This document shows, piece by piece, positions 33,429-55,279 of a stretch of 64,000 nucleotides of DNA (positions within the stretch are counted from its first letter, which is position 1; every line of letters starts with the position of its first letter). Origin of the DNA: Hofstenia miamia (Eukaryota; Xenacoelomorpha; Acoela); the NCBI GenBank assembly GCA_004352715.1, contig SCFE01000010.1:930280-994279 (forward strand), in the 5' to 3' direction. The position numbers and the translations under genes are program-made. Below the pieces are notes generated by a model. The model was not told where the DNA came from. It saw nothing but the letters and a program-made list of their open reading frames with translations, and made no database searches.

Positions 33429-34944
33429 TGAATTTAACAAAAATTAATGGTGTATACAAAAATAAAATAACATTTACAAACAAACAAAACAAATGACAAG
33501 AGAAAAACAGTGAAAATTAGATGCGAAGATGACAAGAGCAGCAATTGCAGAAAGGAAATGAGTTCATTTAGATAAAAGGCCGAATTAAGAGATAGCAGAC
33601 AGAAGAAACAGGAGGATGTGCTGTTTGAAAAGACTAGCAGGCGACCACAAATCGATTTCAAGATTGGAAATTATGAAATTAGCTGGTGGAATTACACGAT
33701 AGAAAAAGTTATGGGTGCAGGTAGCTTTGTGAATGCGAGCTAAAAAACGAACTTTAGAAGAGGATCGTGAGCCACTAATAGTGGGAAAGAATTTTAAGAA
33801 AACAAATACATCGAAATCATGAAAGCCGAGTAGCAGTTTATTGAAAAAAGATCAGGTCAAGGAATTTGAGACACAGCAAGATAGGCAAAACTCTGGATTT
33901 TAAAAGGAGATGAAGGAAAGGTTTATTAGAAGAGTAGATCCAGCAACGAGCCCGGTGTAAAAGACGATCAATTATCAGTGAAAAGCTTATTAGAATTTAA
34001 AAAAATGGGAAATATTCATTAAAATAATTGCCTTTTCTTTATCTAACATGTGTCATATAAATTTAATGCGAATTCGACTAAAAATAAAAAAGTTTGTAAA
34101 ACACTAGTACAGTATCCTTAAGCTAACATGATCATATTTTTGTAATACTGTTCTATGTGAGCAACTCAATATAAATATTCAGAAGTACTAAATCGTATAG
34201 AATTTATTGAGTTTCCCAGAACAGCTCTAGGATCATTGGCGAATACAGCTTTAAAGATTTAGAGTTCTAAAATTATAATTGCCTTCATTATTTACCTTAT
34301 GCAGTTGTTCACGTACATATTTGTATGTTGATATCAAGTAAAAAATTTGTAAAATTCTGCTACATGTATATATGACAAAAATAAAATGCTGCAGCTTTAG
34401 AAAAAGGACGTTTTGATTTAAAAAAGAAAATATAAGTCAAAAAGTATTGAAAATGTATTTTACAATTGCCACGCCGATAGTAAACAATTTTGTTGATCCA
34501 CAGTATTAACTCCGAAGAACGCTGATGGACATCATATGCAAGAGGTGTCTATATATGGACTATTCCTCAAATAGTAATCTACCCAAAAAGTGAGTCAACG
34601 ATATAATTATATGTATATTCGAATAAAACATTACATTCAATTTTGAATAAGTATCTGATCCGATTACATTGAGCATTACTTGCTTTATTAGTTAGTAGCT
34701 GAAGTAAACAAACCTGATCATTGCGCTTAACTAAAAATTGCTTAGAACACAAATGAAAAACAGCATAAGCACGCAGAAGTTCAGAGGTAGATTTTGAAGA
34801 GAAGACTCCTTCGCAATTTTGAAAGTCAACGTTCCGAATACTTTCAATTGACTTGACAGTGCTCACAAAGCGATTTTGTGCAGCAATAGCAAGTCTGAAG
34901 GCATTATTATTATGTAATCTTAAAATTGAGGCATTCAAAAACAT
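15654..34944 (-). CDS. PRODH: Proline dehydrogenase, mitochondrial (N-terminal exons of a split gene)
   Basis: Proline dehydrogenase is the FAD-dependent enzyme of the mitochondrial matrix side that oxidises proline to pyrroline-5-carboxylate (Drosophila slgA). Four exons are recognised: 34714-34944, 32471-32679, 25120-25295 and 15654-15844. The first ~30 residues are basic with no acidic residue, like a mitochondrial presequence. Family landmarks in order are FSSKSTSELLRAYAVFHLCS, STVYGHFVGGED, NIGAILDYAVEADVS, ARTYFYDDEIQCDKNVEIF and LQLSALLIQV. Exons 1-3 join in frame (phases 0 and 2). Between exon 3 (ends phase 1) and the 15844 exon (starts phase 0) a short exon for the conserved A-I-K-x-T-A-L-G-R-P segment is expected; I could not find it. 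The FAD-binding barrel (V-D-A-E-Q-T-Y-F-Q-P and on) is also not found, so the gene probably extends beyond position 1. Introns are 2 to >9 kb and full of transposons. Confidence 0.82.
15845..18085 (-). other. PRODH intron, left part
   Basis: No supported exon. A minus ORF at 16595-16813 (MILNRYLEYLTPTVARHWNR and on) is open but lacks splice support or a recognised family. A TA microsatellite lies near 16354-16370. The segments GTGTAACTTTGCTCAAC (near 16398) and GGGGTAACTTTGTTC (near 17743) are related and may be old repeat ends. Confidence 0.35.
17424..17452. repeat. GGCAC pentanucleotide tandem repeat
   Basis: About five near-perfect copies of GGCAC in a row, GC-rich within an AT-rich intron. 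A simple tandem repeat. Confidence 0.75.
18085..19342 (+). pseudogene. Degraded hAT transposase with BED finger remnant
   Basis: Around 18090-18160 the plus strand reads GKASWMWKHFTKPDTKAVCH then LC, the start of a BED zinc finger (aromatic pair plus C-x-x-C). Next comes CCAHLLDQTVKDTQ (18193-18230), a hAT block that normally reads C-x-A-H-x-L-N-L. At the other end, LGVPATCAAAERLFSRLRLI is followed by FRDNRMALLPE and a stop at 19342; this is the hAT dimerisation domain with its A-E-R-x-F-S motif. Several frameshifts separate the parts and most of the catalytic core is missing. A 125-bp MITE interrupts the frame at 18621-18745. Confidence 0.75.
18621..18745. mobile_element. 125-bp PIF/Harbinger-like MITE
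   Basis: Terminal inverted repeats begin GGCCACGGTTAGACTAGTG on the left and end CACTAGTCTAGCCGTGGCC on the right (one mismatch). TTA flanks both ends (18618-18620 and 18746-18748). A three-base TWA duplication is the PIF/Harbinger hallmark. Skipping the element restores the reading of the surrounding hAT remnant (LYQQ into TQRSLRAEG). Confidence 0.8.
19343..21382 (-). other. PRODH intron, central part
   Basis: No supported exon. A 50-nt stretch on the minus strand at 19497-19546 has an acceptor-like (atatttcag) and donor-like (gtgagtg) border. It has a stop in the frame PRODH exon 3 would require, so it is not annotated. The rest is AT-rich. Confidence 0.35.
21383..21444 (+). repeat. 62-bp repeat at gap edge, copy 1
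   Basis: Directly abuts the N run and is identical to 23255-23316. It is preceded by a (TA)n tract, as is the second copy. Confidence 0.85.
21445..22099. other. Assembly gap (655 N)
   Basis: Run of N between (TA)n-rich flanks. Confidence 0.99.
22183..22224. repeat. Hairpin around a GGCGCTCT stem
   Basis: CTTAGAAAAAGGCGCTCT and AGAGCGCCATTTCTAAG are near-perfect reverse complements separated by a few bases, giving a ~17-bp stem. It lies at the left edge of a candidate element whose ends share this motif. Confidence 0.65.
22193..23233. mobile_element. Candidate non-autonomous element with GGCGCTYTGTCT ends
   Basis: The left end reads GGCGCTCTGTCT and the right end, in reverse complement, GGGCGCTTTGTCTTA, matching 11 of 12 in the core. 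Further GACAGAGCGCC copies lie inside near 22227, 23158 and 23190. No protein is encoded and no clear target duplication is visible, because (TA)n tracts lie next to both sides. It could instead be a satellite-like array of the motif. Confidence 0.4.
23255..23316 (+). repeat. 62-bp repeat, copy 2
   Basis: Identical to the 62 bp that end at the gap at 21444. Here the sequence continues into ordinary intron, suggesting contig overlap or a repeat edge. Confidence 0.85.
24160..24656. repeat. Tandem duplication in PRODH intron, copy 1
   Basis: Starts ATTGCAATCATTGAAAAAG and ends ACATAAACCAC. It is closely related over its whole length to the next copy, with a few indels. Confidence 0.85.
24657..25112. 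repeat. Tandem duplication in PRODH intron, copy 2
   Basis: Same start and end sequences as copy 1 but ~40 bp shorter. Its right end (GCATAAACCAC) stops just short of the splice donor of PRODH exon 3 at 25119, so the duplication breakpoint lies within the first ten bases of the intron. Confidence 0.85.
25120..25295 (-). CDS. PRODH: PRODH exon 3
   Basis: The acceptor atatgtttag precedes CGGCTCAACA, completing the Ser codon left by exon 2. The exon encodes a variable acidic linker and then ARTYFYDDEIQCDKNVEIFK, KCIEVAG. The donor gtaagt is strong, and it sits within 10 nt of the end of a tandem duplication in the intron. Confidence 0.85.
25400..26200 (+). pseudogene. Possible hAT-like transposase remnant
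   Basis: The plus strand has coding-like pieces in shifting frames, including LYMGNGFSIIVDETRELS near 26110-26165. This resembles the F-S-x-I-V-D-E-S-T-D segment of hAT catalytic cores. The upstream ORF 25424-25777 may belong to it. Stops separate the pieces and no ends were found. Confidence 0.35.
26526..27240 (-). mobile_element. 3' fragment of an R2/R4-type LINE (restriction-like endonuclease)
   Basis: Minus-strand reading gives AAQEQAIRTNWVKKHID, then a C-x2-C-x7-H-x4-C knuckle (CRLCKKEAETVDHLIAGC), then GDKWYEHKPQGVIENEKVKI, EARRPD and, after one frameshift, VVVDKEKRLGTVIDIAV. The knuckle followed by a PD-(D/E)xK-like endonuclease (RRPD then IDIAV) is typical of R2, R4/Dong and NeSL LINEs. 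The reverse transcriptase is missing, so the copy is 5'-truncated. (ATT)n tracts flank both sides, at 26510-26523 and 27247-27275. Confidence 0.7.
27247..27275. repeat. (ATT)n microsatellite
   Basis: About ten perfect ATT units next to the truncated end of the R2/R4-type LINE fragment. Confidence 0.95.
27316..28089 (+). other. Two open but unidentified ORFs
   Basis: Plus ORFs at 27316-27660 (114 aa, containing RIRPRAWDAAVHEIREVYNK) and 27802-28089 (95 aa). The first has an even, helix-forming composition that looks coding. I recognise no family and see no splice or promoter support; they may be remnants of a mobile element. Confidence 0.25.
28090..32470 (-). other. PRODH intron between exons 2 and 3, right part
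   Basis: No supported gene. A coding-like plus-strand segment near 30705-30942 (SISKLWEREVLCNLSDQIKN, then SRATEYLQSNFHQFQDLYSG) ends in a stop and is unidentified; it may be an old transposon fragment. Confidence 0.3.
32471..32679 (-). CDS. PRODH: PRODH exon 2
   Basis: The acceptor aaattttag precedes ATATTTCGACAA. The exon encodes IFRQLKSFLGDSLFQKLLKS and TVYGHFVGGEDEESLKPLIE, then ILDYAVEAD, and ends GCTGAAATGAG before gttagt (phase 2). This is the most strongly conserved N-terminal block of the family. Confidence 0.88.
33361..33424. repeat. (TA)n microsatellite
   Basis: Interrupted TA dinucleotide repeat next to the LINE remnant that follows. Confidence 0.9.
33434..34010 (-). pseudogene. 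LINE reverse transcriptase C-terminal remnant
   Basis: Minus-strand reading in broken frames gives FYRVIPPANFIISNLEIDLW, resembling the N-x-L-P and S-L-x-x-F-K tail of CR1/Jockey-type LINE proteins. It is heavily decayed, and the family call is tentative. Confidence 0.35.
34714..34944 (-). CDS. PRODH: PRODH exon 1
   Basis: 77 codons from the ATG at 34944, ending CGC AAT GAT CAG before a gtttgt donor (phase 0). Includes the putative mitochondrial presequence MFLNASILRLHNNNAFRLAI and the conserved helix FSSKSTSELLRAY. Confidence 0.8.
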
Positions 34945-35442
34945 TGGTGAATTTTACAAACTATCAAATTTCAAGTTTTTGGAAGCATGATTGTTACTGA
35001 AGAACACAACGAAATTTTGTCCTAAATCATAATATCAAGTTTAAAACGTCTAGATACGTTACGTCACATCTGTTATTATTTTCATATTTTCCTTTTCATA
35101 TTTGATCGAAGTGCTTCATTATCAAATTAACTGAAAAAATCATTTTATGCATATTTTTTGTTTTTTTAGTGTTCGAAGATGTAGTTTATCCCACTAAACT
35201 AATTGTAATCAATTTCGTTGTTATATGGTTATATCCATTATTTGTGTTCTTGATTTTGTTCGAAAGTGAAACTAATGACACGATGTTGGAAAAGATTGAT
35301 ATTACTCTAGCTCTAATTTGAATTAATATAAATAGAATTATATCCAAAGACTGCAAATTTAATAAAGTCCTTGTACATTTCATCTATTCACAATTTGAGA
35401 CTTTCTTTAAATTTAGTTTTTGTTGAAAAATTACTGTATGTA

Positions 35443-38100
35443 TACAAACAACAACAACAACAAAAGTCTAAATTAAAGATTCATACAAGAAGGAATCCAT
35501 ATTTACAAATATCGTAAATAGCGGTTGGGAAAAATTGACAATTCCCATTCAGTCCGTGCCTTTTGGCACGATGGCAATCGGGCTCTCAGTGCTCCGAGTG
35601 AGTATGTCGTACGGCAAGGAATAATGTCTTTAAGAGGATGATCGTCATTCCGTATAACATTCTCATAAAGCCTCTGGTCTTTGTCTTTGATTATGTTCAG
35701 AATGCCCGTATAAGTATGGATAATACCAAGCTTTACAGCGCGTTTTTGAACTCTGTCAATATGACTCAGTGTTGCACTGCTTTCACCGCCCCAAACTGTA
35801 GCTCCGTAAGTTAAAACTGGCAGGACAATTGTGTCATATAGATATTGCAGTTCATCAGCCCTAAGACCTTTATGTTTGAGCTTCCGGAGTAAGTAAACCA
35901 ACGAAAGTCCCTTCTTTGATTTTTCAATGATGTGTGTCTTAAAACCGAACTTTGAGTCAAATCGCACTCCAAGAAGTTTCATGTCCACGACTCTAGGTAT
36001 CCCATATATTTCACAAGGGGGTTGGACAGATCGCGCAAATTGTAAAACTATTTCATGGGATTTTTCACTACAGATAACAAACTGGTTCCTCTGACACCAG
36101 TGGAGGATATGGTCGATACCAAGTTGGGCATGATCTATATTGCCACGCCCGGCAAAGCATGGGGTTTTGTCGTCTGCAAATTTAACCATGGCTGCATCAG
36201 GAATATCTTCAATGTCGAGTTCAGCCGTACCCACGCTAAACATGAATGGACCTCCGACGGTCCCCTGTGGTACGCCCTGATTTACATATTTAACGGTCGA
36301 TGATGAATCCTTAAAAGTCACATAGAAGCCCCTTCCAGAGAGAAAATCAGCGCACCAGTTGATCACGTAGGGGTTAATTTGAGGTCGCACTTTGGCAAGA
36401 CCACTTATCACCAGGCTGTGTTGAATCTTATCAAATGCCTTGGATAAATCTAAGGAGATAATCCGAACATATTCATAGCCTTTCTTATAGAAATCGCTAC
36501 AATAATTTTGCAATCTAATTAGCGCCGCTTCTGGGGATCCGTTCTGCCTGAATCCAAATTGGGTTTTCGGAAGCCACTTATTGTAACTGGATTTCACAAA
36601 CTTGTGATAAACTAATCGTTCGAAGATCCTGGATATAATGTTGGTAATCGAAACAGGCCTCATATTCTGAGGACCAGGCGGCTTTCCTGGCTTGGGAATT
36701 GGCGACACACGAGAGAGTTTGAACTTTCGTGGTAAGACTTGCTCACGAAGCGACCGGTTAAAGAGATCCATCAACGGTACTGCTAGGTTGTGTGCATTGT
36801 CCTTGAGAACCCACGCGGGAATACCGTCCGGTCCTGGAGCAGTCTTGTGGACTGAACAGAGAGCACTATAGACTTCATGAAGCGTAAACTCAGGTGGAGA
36901 ATGGTCGTCATTAACAAGTTGCGTGAGTGGCGTGTAGTTAGTCGTTGTACATATATCTGCAAAATAATTTGCCAAGTCTTCTGCACTAGGACCGTCTTGA
37001 ATATCGTTCGCTGGGCACTGAGTTGTTGGTTTAACCGTGTCCTTTACAAAAGCCCACCAGCTGGAGGTCCCTCTATTACCCCTCCTCTGCATGTTTTGGA
37101 ACATAACTTGGTGGATACGCCTAGTAATTGCATCTGCATCTGTCACTCGTTTTTTCCTATGTAAGTAGTGTCTCCGTCGGATTAACGTCTTCAGCAGCGG
37201 GGACATAAAAACAGGTTCGTCGGAGCGCATGGTGACAGTCCGTTTTGGGCAATAGGTATCAAGCATGTGCATTACGGAATCAGTTAGAAAATCAGTGGCT
37301 TCATTTATATCCTGTATTGCTTCAATCTGCTCAAAGTCGTACAGGTCCATTGCAATATTAAATGCATGTCGCTTGTGCTCTCGCTGATCTCTCATAACAC
37401 AGATTCTCCGTTGGGGCTTGACACTCTCAAGTGGTTCACATAAAACAGCAAGATGATCCGTTGTCAATGTCGTAGCTACAGTGGAGACTTTGCTAAACAT
37501 CATGCTTGTAACTAGCACTCGGTCTAATTTAGACGTGCCTCTTGTGCCTTCCCATGTGCATTCTTGTAGAATGGTCTGCTGTAGCAAATTGTCGACGTCA
37601 AAGTCGTTAAAATCCCCACATATAACAAAATCTATGTTTTTCTTTTCTTCAAGCAGTTTATCCATGGAATTTACAATAAGGCTGCACAGATCCCCTTGGC
37701 GATTAAGTGCAGGCGGGTAGTACAACACGCAAAAAGCAGTTCTCCCTACCACAAACCAGAGCAGTTCGAAGTCGCTTGATTCGGATTTAAGGACACGTTC
37801 ACAAACTAGAACCCCACCTCCAACGTCTTATTCGAGTTTTGTACATTTCTGTCTTGTCGCAGGCATTGGTAATTGGGGATGTAAACAAAGGCATTGTCGA
37901 CGTCATTTGTATACCAAGTCTCAGTAACCATACAAACATCAACATTGAGAGCAATAATGTCAGCCTCGAGGTGCATTAATGCATTCGGGATTTCATGTTT
38001 GTTGTCGAAAATATTGATAAACATTTCCATAAGAATAGTTGGGACTATATTTCAGTGTGTTGTACGCCATCCAGCGCGGTCCAAGAAAATTTTAAACGGA
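35443..38100 (-). mobile_element. Non-LTR retrotransposon (LINE) with endonuclease and reverse transcriptase
   Basis: Minus-strand element ending in a (TTG)n tail (35446-35461). A 749-aa frame (35503-37752) holds the rear of an APE-type endonuclease (LDRVLVTS, TTDHLAVL) and a reverse transcriptase: RVSPIPKPGKPPGPQNMRPV, ISLDLSKAFDKIQHSLV, NQGVPQGTVGGPF and the catalytic FADD (KFADDKT). The start of the endonuclease (VDVCMVTETWYTN) lies in another frame at 37806-38030, so one frameshift near 37815-37840 splits ORF2. Order of domains and the tail place it in the Jockey/CR1 group. ORF1 is absent and the copy is probably 5'-truncated near 38.1 kb. The long open RT frame suggests recent insertion. 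Confidence 0.9.
35503..37752 (-). CDS. LINE ORF2, reverse transcriptase frame
   Basis: 749 codons without a stop. The annotated Met is internal to the endonuclease; coding sequence runs upstream to about 37840 in the same frame (GGGVLVCERVL). The polymerase Asp residues sit in LDLSKAF and FADD. The C-terminus is FPNRYLRYL. Not a host gene. Confidence 0.85.
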   Translation of the reverse strand: MVGRTAFCVLYYPPALNRQGDLCSLIVNSMDKLLEEKKNIDFVICGDFNDFDVDNLLQQTILQECTWEGTRGTSKLDRVLVTSMMFSKVSTVATTLTTDHLAVLCEPLESVKPQRRICVMRDQREHKRHAFNIAMDLYDFEQIEAIQDINEATDFLTDSVMHMLDTYCPKRTVTMRSDEPVFMSPLLKTLIRRRHYLHRKKRVTDADAITRRIHQVMFQNMQRRGNRGTSSWWAFVKDTVKPTTQCPANDIQDGPSAEDLANYFADICTTTNYTPLTQLVNDDHSPPEFTLHEVYSALCSVHKTAPGPDGIPAWVLKDNAHNLAVPLMDLFNRSLREQVLPRKFKLSRVSPIPKPGKPPGPQNMRPVSITNIISRIFERLVYHKFVKSSYNKWLPKTQFGFRQNGSPEAALIRLQNYCSDFYKKGYEYVRIISLDLSKAFDKIQHSLVISGLAKVRPQINPYVINWCADFLSGRGFYVTFKDSSSTVKYVNQGVPQGTVGGPFMFSVGTAELDIEDIPDAAMVKFADDKTPCFAGRGNIDHAQLGIDHILHWCQRNQFVICSEKSHEIVLQFARSVQPPCEIYGIPRVVDMKLLGVRFDSKFGFKTHIIEKSKKGLSLVYLLRKLKHKGLRADELQYLYDTIVLPVLTYGATVWGGESSATLSHIDRVQKRAVKLGIIHTYTGILNIIKDKDQRLYENVIRNDDHPLKDIIPCRTTYSLGALRARLPSCQKARTEWELSIFPNRYLRYL

Positions 38101-38109
38101 GGTTTTTTC

Positions 38110-40400
38110 CTAAAATGGTTATACAAAATCCAATCACATGTTGCAAAAATTGCAATGATTTATGAAGTTCTCCACAAAACTATAAGGTGTATGTTTGGAT
38201 ATATGCATATGACAGCTAGTCTTTTTAAGACGCTTTTTAGTCCAGGAGTGGGGAAAAATTGGTTTTTAACTTTATGAAAATCACAAAATTTATTTTTTGT
38301 CACATTTTTCACATAAAATATCCGCAATTGTATATAATATTTCATTGGTTTTTAGATGAGGAGGGCGGCCGGTCTCCCCTAACCCACGCCTGATGACATC
38401 TGTCGGAAGTGATCACAGAATACACTATGTATAGATTAACCTTGTACATTGAATACCACAATAAATTGAAGAACTTATTCAATACAAAACTCATGTCAGA
38501 CAAACTTGGTGGAATCATAGTGCCATCATTCCTTTCTTTAATAAAAAATGGTTTTTTGGCAAACGCTGCGCAATCTTCTCACAAAGCTGGGCTATTGAAA
38601 AAGTGGTACAAATTTTGAAACGAACTTTTTTCATAGTGATCTACACATTTTGACTTCAAAAATACATCCTTTCATTGAAGAAATGTTTTAAGATGTAAAG
38701 TTATTGCCAATCAATGAATAAATCGGTAAGAATATTTAAAAAATTCATTCCGCAATCGTCATGATTTTTCAATCTTCATCATATAGCGCCAGTAACGTTT
38801 TTTTGGGGAAGGCATTTATTTCTAAGGTTCCTTCCAAAAACTAACAGTCGCGTTGACTCTTGATCAATTTGATATTTCTGATGTAAGATGCAAGAATTAG
38901 GCTGTTATCTGCAGCTATTGATAAACGAAATGTTAACGATTTACTTGAGAGCTCTTCCAATACTACTCATTAAACAAAATTTCTAACCACTTCTCTGAGT
39001 GGGCATCTGGTCAGAGATATCGGTTAAAAACAGATGAAGTTCAAGTGCCAATTAAGCTTAGGCTGGGGTTCAGTTTATATCTATATAAAACACTTGACCC
39101 ATTCGGATGGCACGCCTTAACTTGTCGCAAGGTTAATGATATTCTAAAACATCATGATTCACTAAAGAACACGACCTTCAACTCTTGTAGGTGAGCATAA
39201 CTCCACTCGTAGAACAAGGAGCTAGTCTTGCGTACACATTTTTACTCCCAGTTGACTTTTTTATTAATGTTTGTTCACTTGAAAAATCAGGATCAATAAA
39301 TATACATTTGCACACCCGCTCAATAATCAACTCTTAACTGGAGTGAGCTCAATATCAAGCAATGTTTTACAAGTAGCAGAGCAGAAAAACAATAATAATA
39401 ATGACGAACGCTCCCAATTGTTGTAACATCATATGGTTGAGGCTGTGTTAAATCTCTGAATACACTCACATATATTAGATTAGTCATTGAATTAAAACAA
39501 CCACAAGTATAGTGAGGAAGTATATTTGGCTTGCTTATGGGTTGCTTTAGTTCGCGAAATTATTGCAAGAATTCTACCACAGTAATTCATTATTATAATC
39601 ACCGCCAATGCCGCCCCTTTTGTCTCTTCTCTATCATCCTGATATGTTTGCATTTTTAATCATATTCAATTTAAACCCTATGTAATTTTTATTTTTTTTT
39701 AATTTAAGAGTAATGTAAATGTTGATTTGAAAATTCTTTATTATTATAATTGGAATGCTTTCCTCAATTTCGACATTTTGAGTTAGTACTTTAACTCATT
39801 TTCTTAACTAATCTTTCTTTTAGTTAATCTGTTATCTGGTATTTGTGATTTCCCAAATATCTATGTTCTATTTCTGTTACGTCTCTAGTACTTATCCAAC
39901 CTTTTTAAAGGAATTTTCACTACGTGTAAATTTTTATAAGTAATTTAAAAAATCTTTTAAATTTCCTAGTTCTAGAGGAGGCTAAGAAATTGATTTTGAC
40001 TTAAGGTTATTTTTTAAATTGTGATGTAAATTCACCTAATTCAGAAAATAGAAGATCACCTGATCTTGTCGCATTTCAGGTACCCTATAAACTAAAGAAT
40101 GTCAAACTTGTGGCAAGATTTTATTAAAACTGCATTTTTTGGAATGCTAGAAATCGTACGTTATGAGAAGTCTTAAAAGTATTCTTATGACGTCAATTTC
40201 CCTGTTATTAAGAAATAATCATTTTCATAAATACTGTGAAATGTAAAGCTAATAAAACCCTTTGCATATTTAGCCCAACCAAAACATGTGTTATTTCCTT
40301 TTCTGTATCTCCCTCTTCTGATCTGCCTCTCCCTGTGAACTTTTCTCCTCATCATACTCATCTTGGAGTTCAACTTGCTGCAAACTTGAATTAGTCTAAG
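38110..40400. other. Non-coding stretch between LINEs
   Basis: Nothing supported. Short ORFs only. Confidence 0.4.
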
Positions 40401-40905
40401 CATGTGGCCTTGCGCCTCCGCAAAGCTAGTTCCTCACTTTTTGCCCTCTTCCGCAATGTTCCCTTTAATTCCACAGCTGTTGTGAAACTATTTATTCAAG
40501 TCCATTCCTCGCGCCATTCTTCTCTACGCTTCTCCTTATTGGTGGCCTTCTCGTGCCGTGTTCCACTCCATGGAACGGTTGCAGAAGCGTGCTTTGCTTT
40601 CAAATGGAGCTCTCCCTTGCCATACAAAGACGCTTTTCTCAAATTCTCCACTCTCGAGCTGTCACTCTACTTCCATGCCTGTGATCTCCTCCTGTTCAAT
40701 CGCTTGCTCACTCGCAAATTGGACCTTGATCCTTTTGGTTTCATTAAGTTCTCTAATTCCCACTCCACTCGCTCTGATGATGTCACTTTTTTCATTCGTC
40801 GTCCCAAGCAGCATCGCACCCTTCACTCGTTTTTCAATCGTGGTTGTACAGCTGCTAATTACTTTGTTTATGAACATGAGAAGTAATTACTTTACTTACT
40901 TTCTT
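40401..40905 (+). pseudogene. LINE C-terminal fragment, family B, copy 1
   Basis: Overlapping frames read RLRKASSSLFALFRNVPFNS, SMERLQKRAL, DLLLFNRLLTRKLDLDPFGF and RTLHSFFNRGCTAANY. The M-E-R-L-Q-K-R-A-L block is the typical tail of LINE reverse transcriptases. Frame changes show decay. It shares its end with the fragment starting at 48933. Confidence 0.7.
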
Positions 40906-41289
40906 AAGCCTTAGGGCGCTTTGCAGGTTGTTCTAATTTAATTCGTTTATTCATATGTAAACTTCTAATGGAAACTATTTGAAACAATGCTTCCATATTG
41001 AACGTTTTCGTAGATATATATAGATCGATATTTTATATTTACTTATACTTTTCACAAATTTTGTTAGACTTCTTTGTTGTAAGTGGCTAATTAAATGCCA
41101 CATAAATGCGAATTATTAATTTTGTAGTCTAAACCGAGAACAGATTATTTTCAAAAGTTATTTGAAATACAATCACCATTTAAATGGAATTAATCCTATT
41201 TGAATTTTTTTCTAAATTTGTAGTTTCTCCCGCTCTACAGAAAATTCTACTAAAATCAATATAAAAGTACTTGAATGCTATACAGGTGC

Positions 41290-41480
41290 AATGTAGCCAA
41301 TTCAATTCCGTTTTTCATTTTTATTTTTTATCACTTTCTAAAATTTAATGATAATTGAAATTGAAAAACGGAAATGAACATTTTTAATTTTCGTTTTTCA
41401 ATTTCTATTTTGCAATTTTTTATTTGTAAAATTTTTCTCATGAAAAATAAAAACAAAATTGAAAACGAAAAATGAAAATT
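41290..41480. repeat. Low-complexity palindromic tract
   Basis: Repeated arms of the type GAAATTGAAAAACG and CGTTTTTCAATTTC (14 bp, inverted) occur near 41356-41408, with related arms at 41303 and 41460. It may be a decayed hairpin MITE. Confidence 0.45.
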
Positions 41481-41925
41481 GCGTTTGGGTTTAGAAGTTT
41501 CTGGTAAGAGAATGCGGTAATTTTTTGGACACCGTGTCATTTGATTTTATATAATTTTTGAATTTGTATTTGATCTGCCTTTGAATCGCGAATACTTTGC
41601 CTCCATATTCGAATTCGAAATAAAAATAGTGGATTTGCTAGGTATAGTTAGAAGTATCGTTAATAGAAAGTTTAAGATGATCAGTTATTGTAGTTAACTA
41701 TTTGTCTAAAGAATGATTTTTGTAGTGGTTTGTAAGCATTTCGTATATCGTTTTGTTTAAAAGTCTATATGATATCTCTTACGTTGAAGTAAGCCTCACC
41801 ATCACAAATTCAATAATATACTAAGTATTTCATCGTCGATTTATATTACTGAGTAAAGTATATTGGAATTAATATTTTAATATGTAATATTAATTTCAAC
41901 CTTTGTTTTAGAGGGTGTCGCAAAA

Positions 41926-54718
<12,793 letters not shown>

Positions 54719-55279
54719 GTGAATATTTGCATTCTTATAGCATTATGCAATGCTTATATATATATACATCATTAAATGTTTGTGATTTCTAACTTTTATC
54801 TTGATAAATTTTTCATATTAGTTATCAAGTAGAAGTGGTTTACAATTTTCATTTGGTGAAGTACTAGTGTTTGCTTTTCTTGCTCCTAAATATGAGTCGT
54901 TATAGTTTTTTAAAAATGTAGACCTTTAAATGTTCAGCCCAGCCCATTTTGATTTCTGTCTATTTTATTGGTTTGGCGGCCTATTATTTTAGTTTTAAGT
55001 GACACGCGGGTTCAATGTACCATTGCTTTTTACTAAAAGTTAATAATTCAAGTTAGATAATATTGCTCAAACGACATTTTGATTTCTTCAAATACCAAAA
55101 TAAACTGGAATATCCTTTGAGTCTTTTCAAGACCGATTAATCTTCAAGAATACTTGATTTAATTATTATATTAGTATTCATTATTATGATGTAACTTTCA
55201 AATGCATTAACATTTAATTGAAATACATTTTCACGCAATTGTTTATTTTTTAAACTATTTCTCACTAATTACCTATAGG

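Noticed and set aside
36055-37720. Plus-strand ORFs within the 35-38 kb LINE
   Set aside because: Antisense shadows of the reverse transcriptase frame.
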